From Candidatus Argoarchaeum ethanivorans (GTDB lineage: Archaea > Halobacteriota > Methanosarcinia > Methanosarcinales > EX4572-44), in NCBI GenBank assembly GCA_905067535.1, contig CAJHIR010000048.1, forward strand, positions 1 to 7,870: 7,870 nt of DNA. The letters run 5' to 3'. The notes under the pieces were generated by a model. It did no database searches. It was not told the DNA's origin and was given only the letters and a program-made list of their open reading frames with translations. The first letter of the stretch is position 1, and each line of letters opens with the position of its first letter. Position numbers and translations under genes: made by a program. Shown here in pieces: positions 6,023 through 7,870 of the stretch.

Positions 6023-6057
6023 TTTTTTTGCATCAGCTCGAAACACGTGCAAAAAAA
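6023..6057 (-). terminator. Poly-T/poly-A inverted repeat, likely amt-glnK terminator
   Basis: TTTTTTTGCA (6023-6032) and TGCAAAAAAA (6048-6057) form a perfect 10-bp inverted repeat around a 15-nt loop. On the minus strand the first T7 lies 15-21 nt after the glnK stop codon, where an archaeal T-rich terminator is expected. The symmetry gives T-runs on both strands. Confidence 0.5.
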
Positions 6058-6071
6058 GAAGATAGAGGAAA

Positions 6072-7833
<1,762 letters not shown>

Positions 7834-7844
7834 TTTTGATGTAT

Positions 7845-7849
7845 CCTCC
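7845..7849 (-). promoter_or_regulatory. Shine-Dalgarno that fixes the amt start
   Basis: GGAGG on the minus strand lies 11 nt before the ATG at 7833. The upstream in-frame ATG at 7851 shares bases with this site and so is unlikely to be the start. Confidence 0.55.
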
Positions 7850-7870
7850 ATCAATCATGCCTTACAAGGC

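Noticed and set aside
5800..6071. tRNA or other standard RNA gene in the long intergenic gap
   Set aside because: I found no cloverleaf-like set of stems or conserved T-arm sequence on either strand.
7834..7854. amt start at TTG 7854 or ATG 7851
   Set aside because: Both lie on or before the GGAGG at 7845-7849; starting at 7833 leaves the ribosome site upstream and gives a normal signal peptide.

Overview
The window looks like a piece of a euryarchaeal genome, probably from the methanogen / methane-oxidising (Methanomicrobia-type) part of the tree. The main reasons are a full-length Hef (FANCM-like helicase fused to an XPF-type nuclease, a euryarchaeal arrangement), an archaeal-type trehalose glycosyltransferring synthase next to a DUF5752 gene, an AMMECR1 gene, a decayed archaeal IS1-like transposase, and TATA-like boxes about 26 nt ahead of start codons that lack a Shine-Dalgarno. 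The lineage call is inference; there is no rRNA or marker gene to settle it.

Layout. 1-473 (minus) is a broken IS1-family transposase running off the left edge. 504-2385 (plus) is a two-gene unit: a protein with two tandem DUF5752 domains, overlapping by 23 nt a TreT-like glycosyltransferase. 2456-2612 (plus) looks like a frameshifted, truncated start of a secreted protein. 2621-3208 (plus) is an AMMECR1-domain protein. It converges on hef (3258-5570, minus).

5571-6071 is a gap of about 500 nt without an intact recognised gene. It holds a cluster of four short palindromes (two of them an exactly repeated 26-nt unit) bracketed by a 12-nt direct repeat, a frameshifted 62-codon reading frame, and a poly-T/poly-A inverted repeat just after glnK. 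6072-7833 (minus) is an amt-glnK operon for ammonium uptake and its PII regulator; its promoter lies beyond the right edge.

How the genes work together: Amt and GlnK form a known transporter/regulator pair controlled by ATP/ADP and 2-oxoglutarate. DUF5752 and TreT are translationally coupled, and the former may regulate or assist trehalose (compatible solute) synthesis, which is inference. Hef and AMMECR1 are independent housekeeping genes. The spaces between intact genes carry decayed material and palindromic repeats. The most unexplained structure is the palindrome cluster at 5649-5798. I did not see an obvious new multi-gene system.
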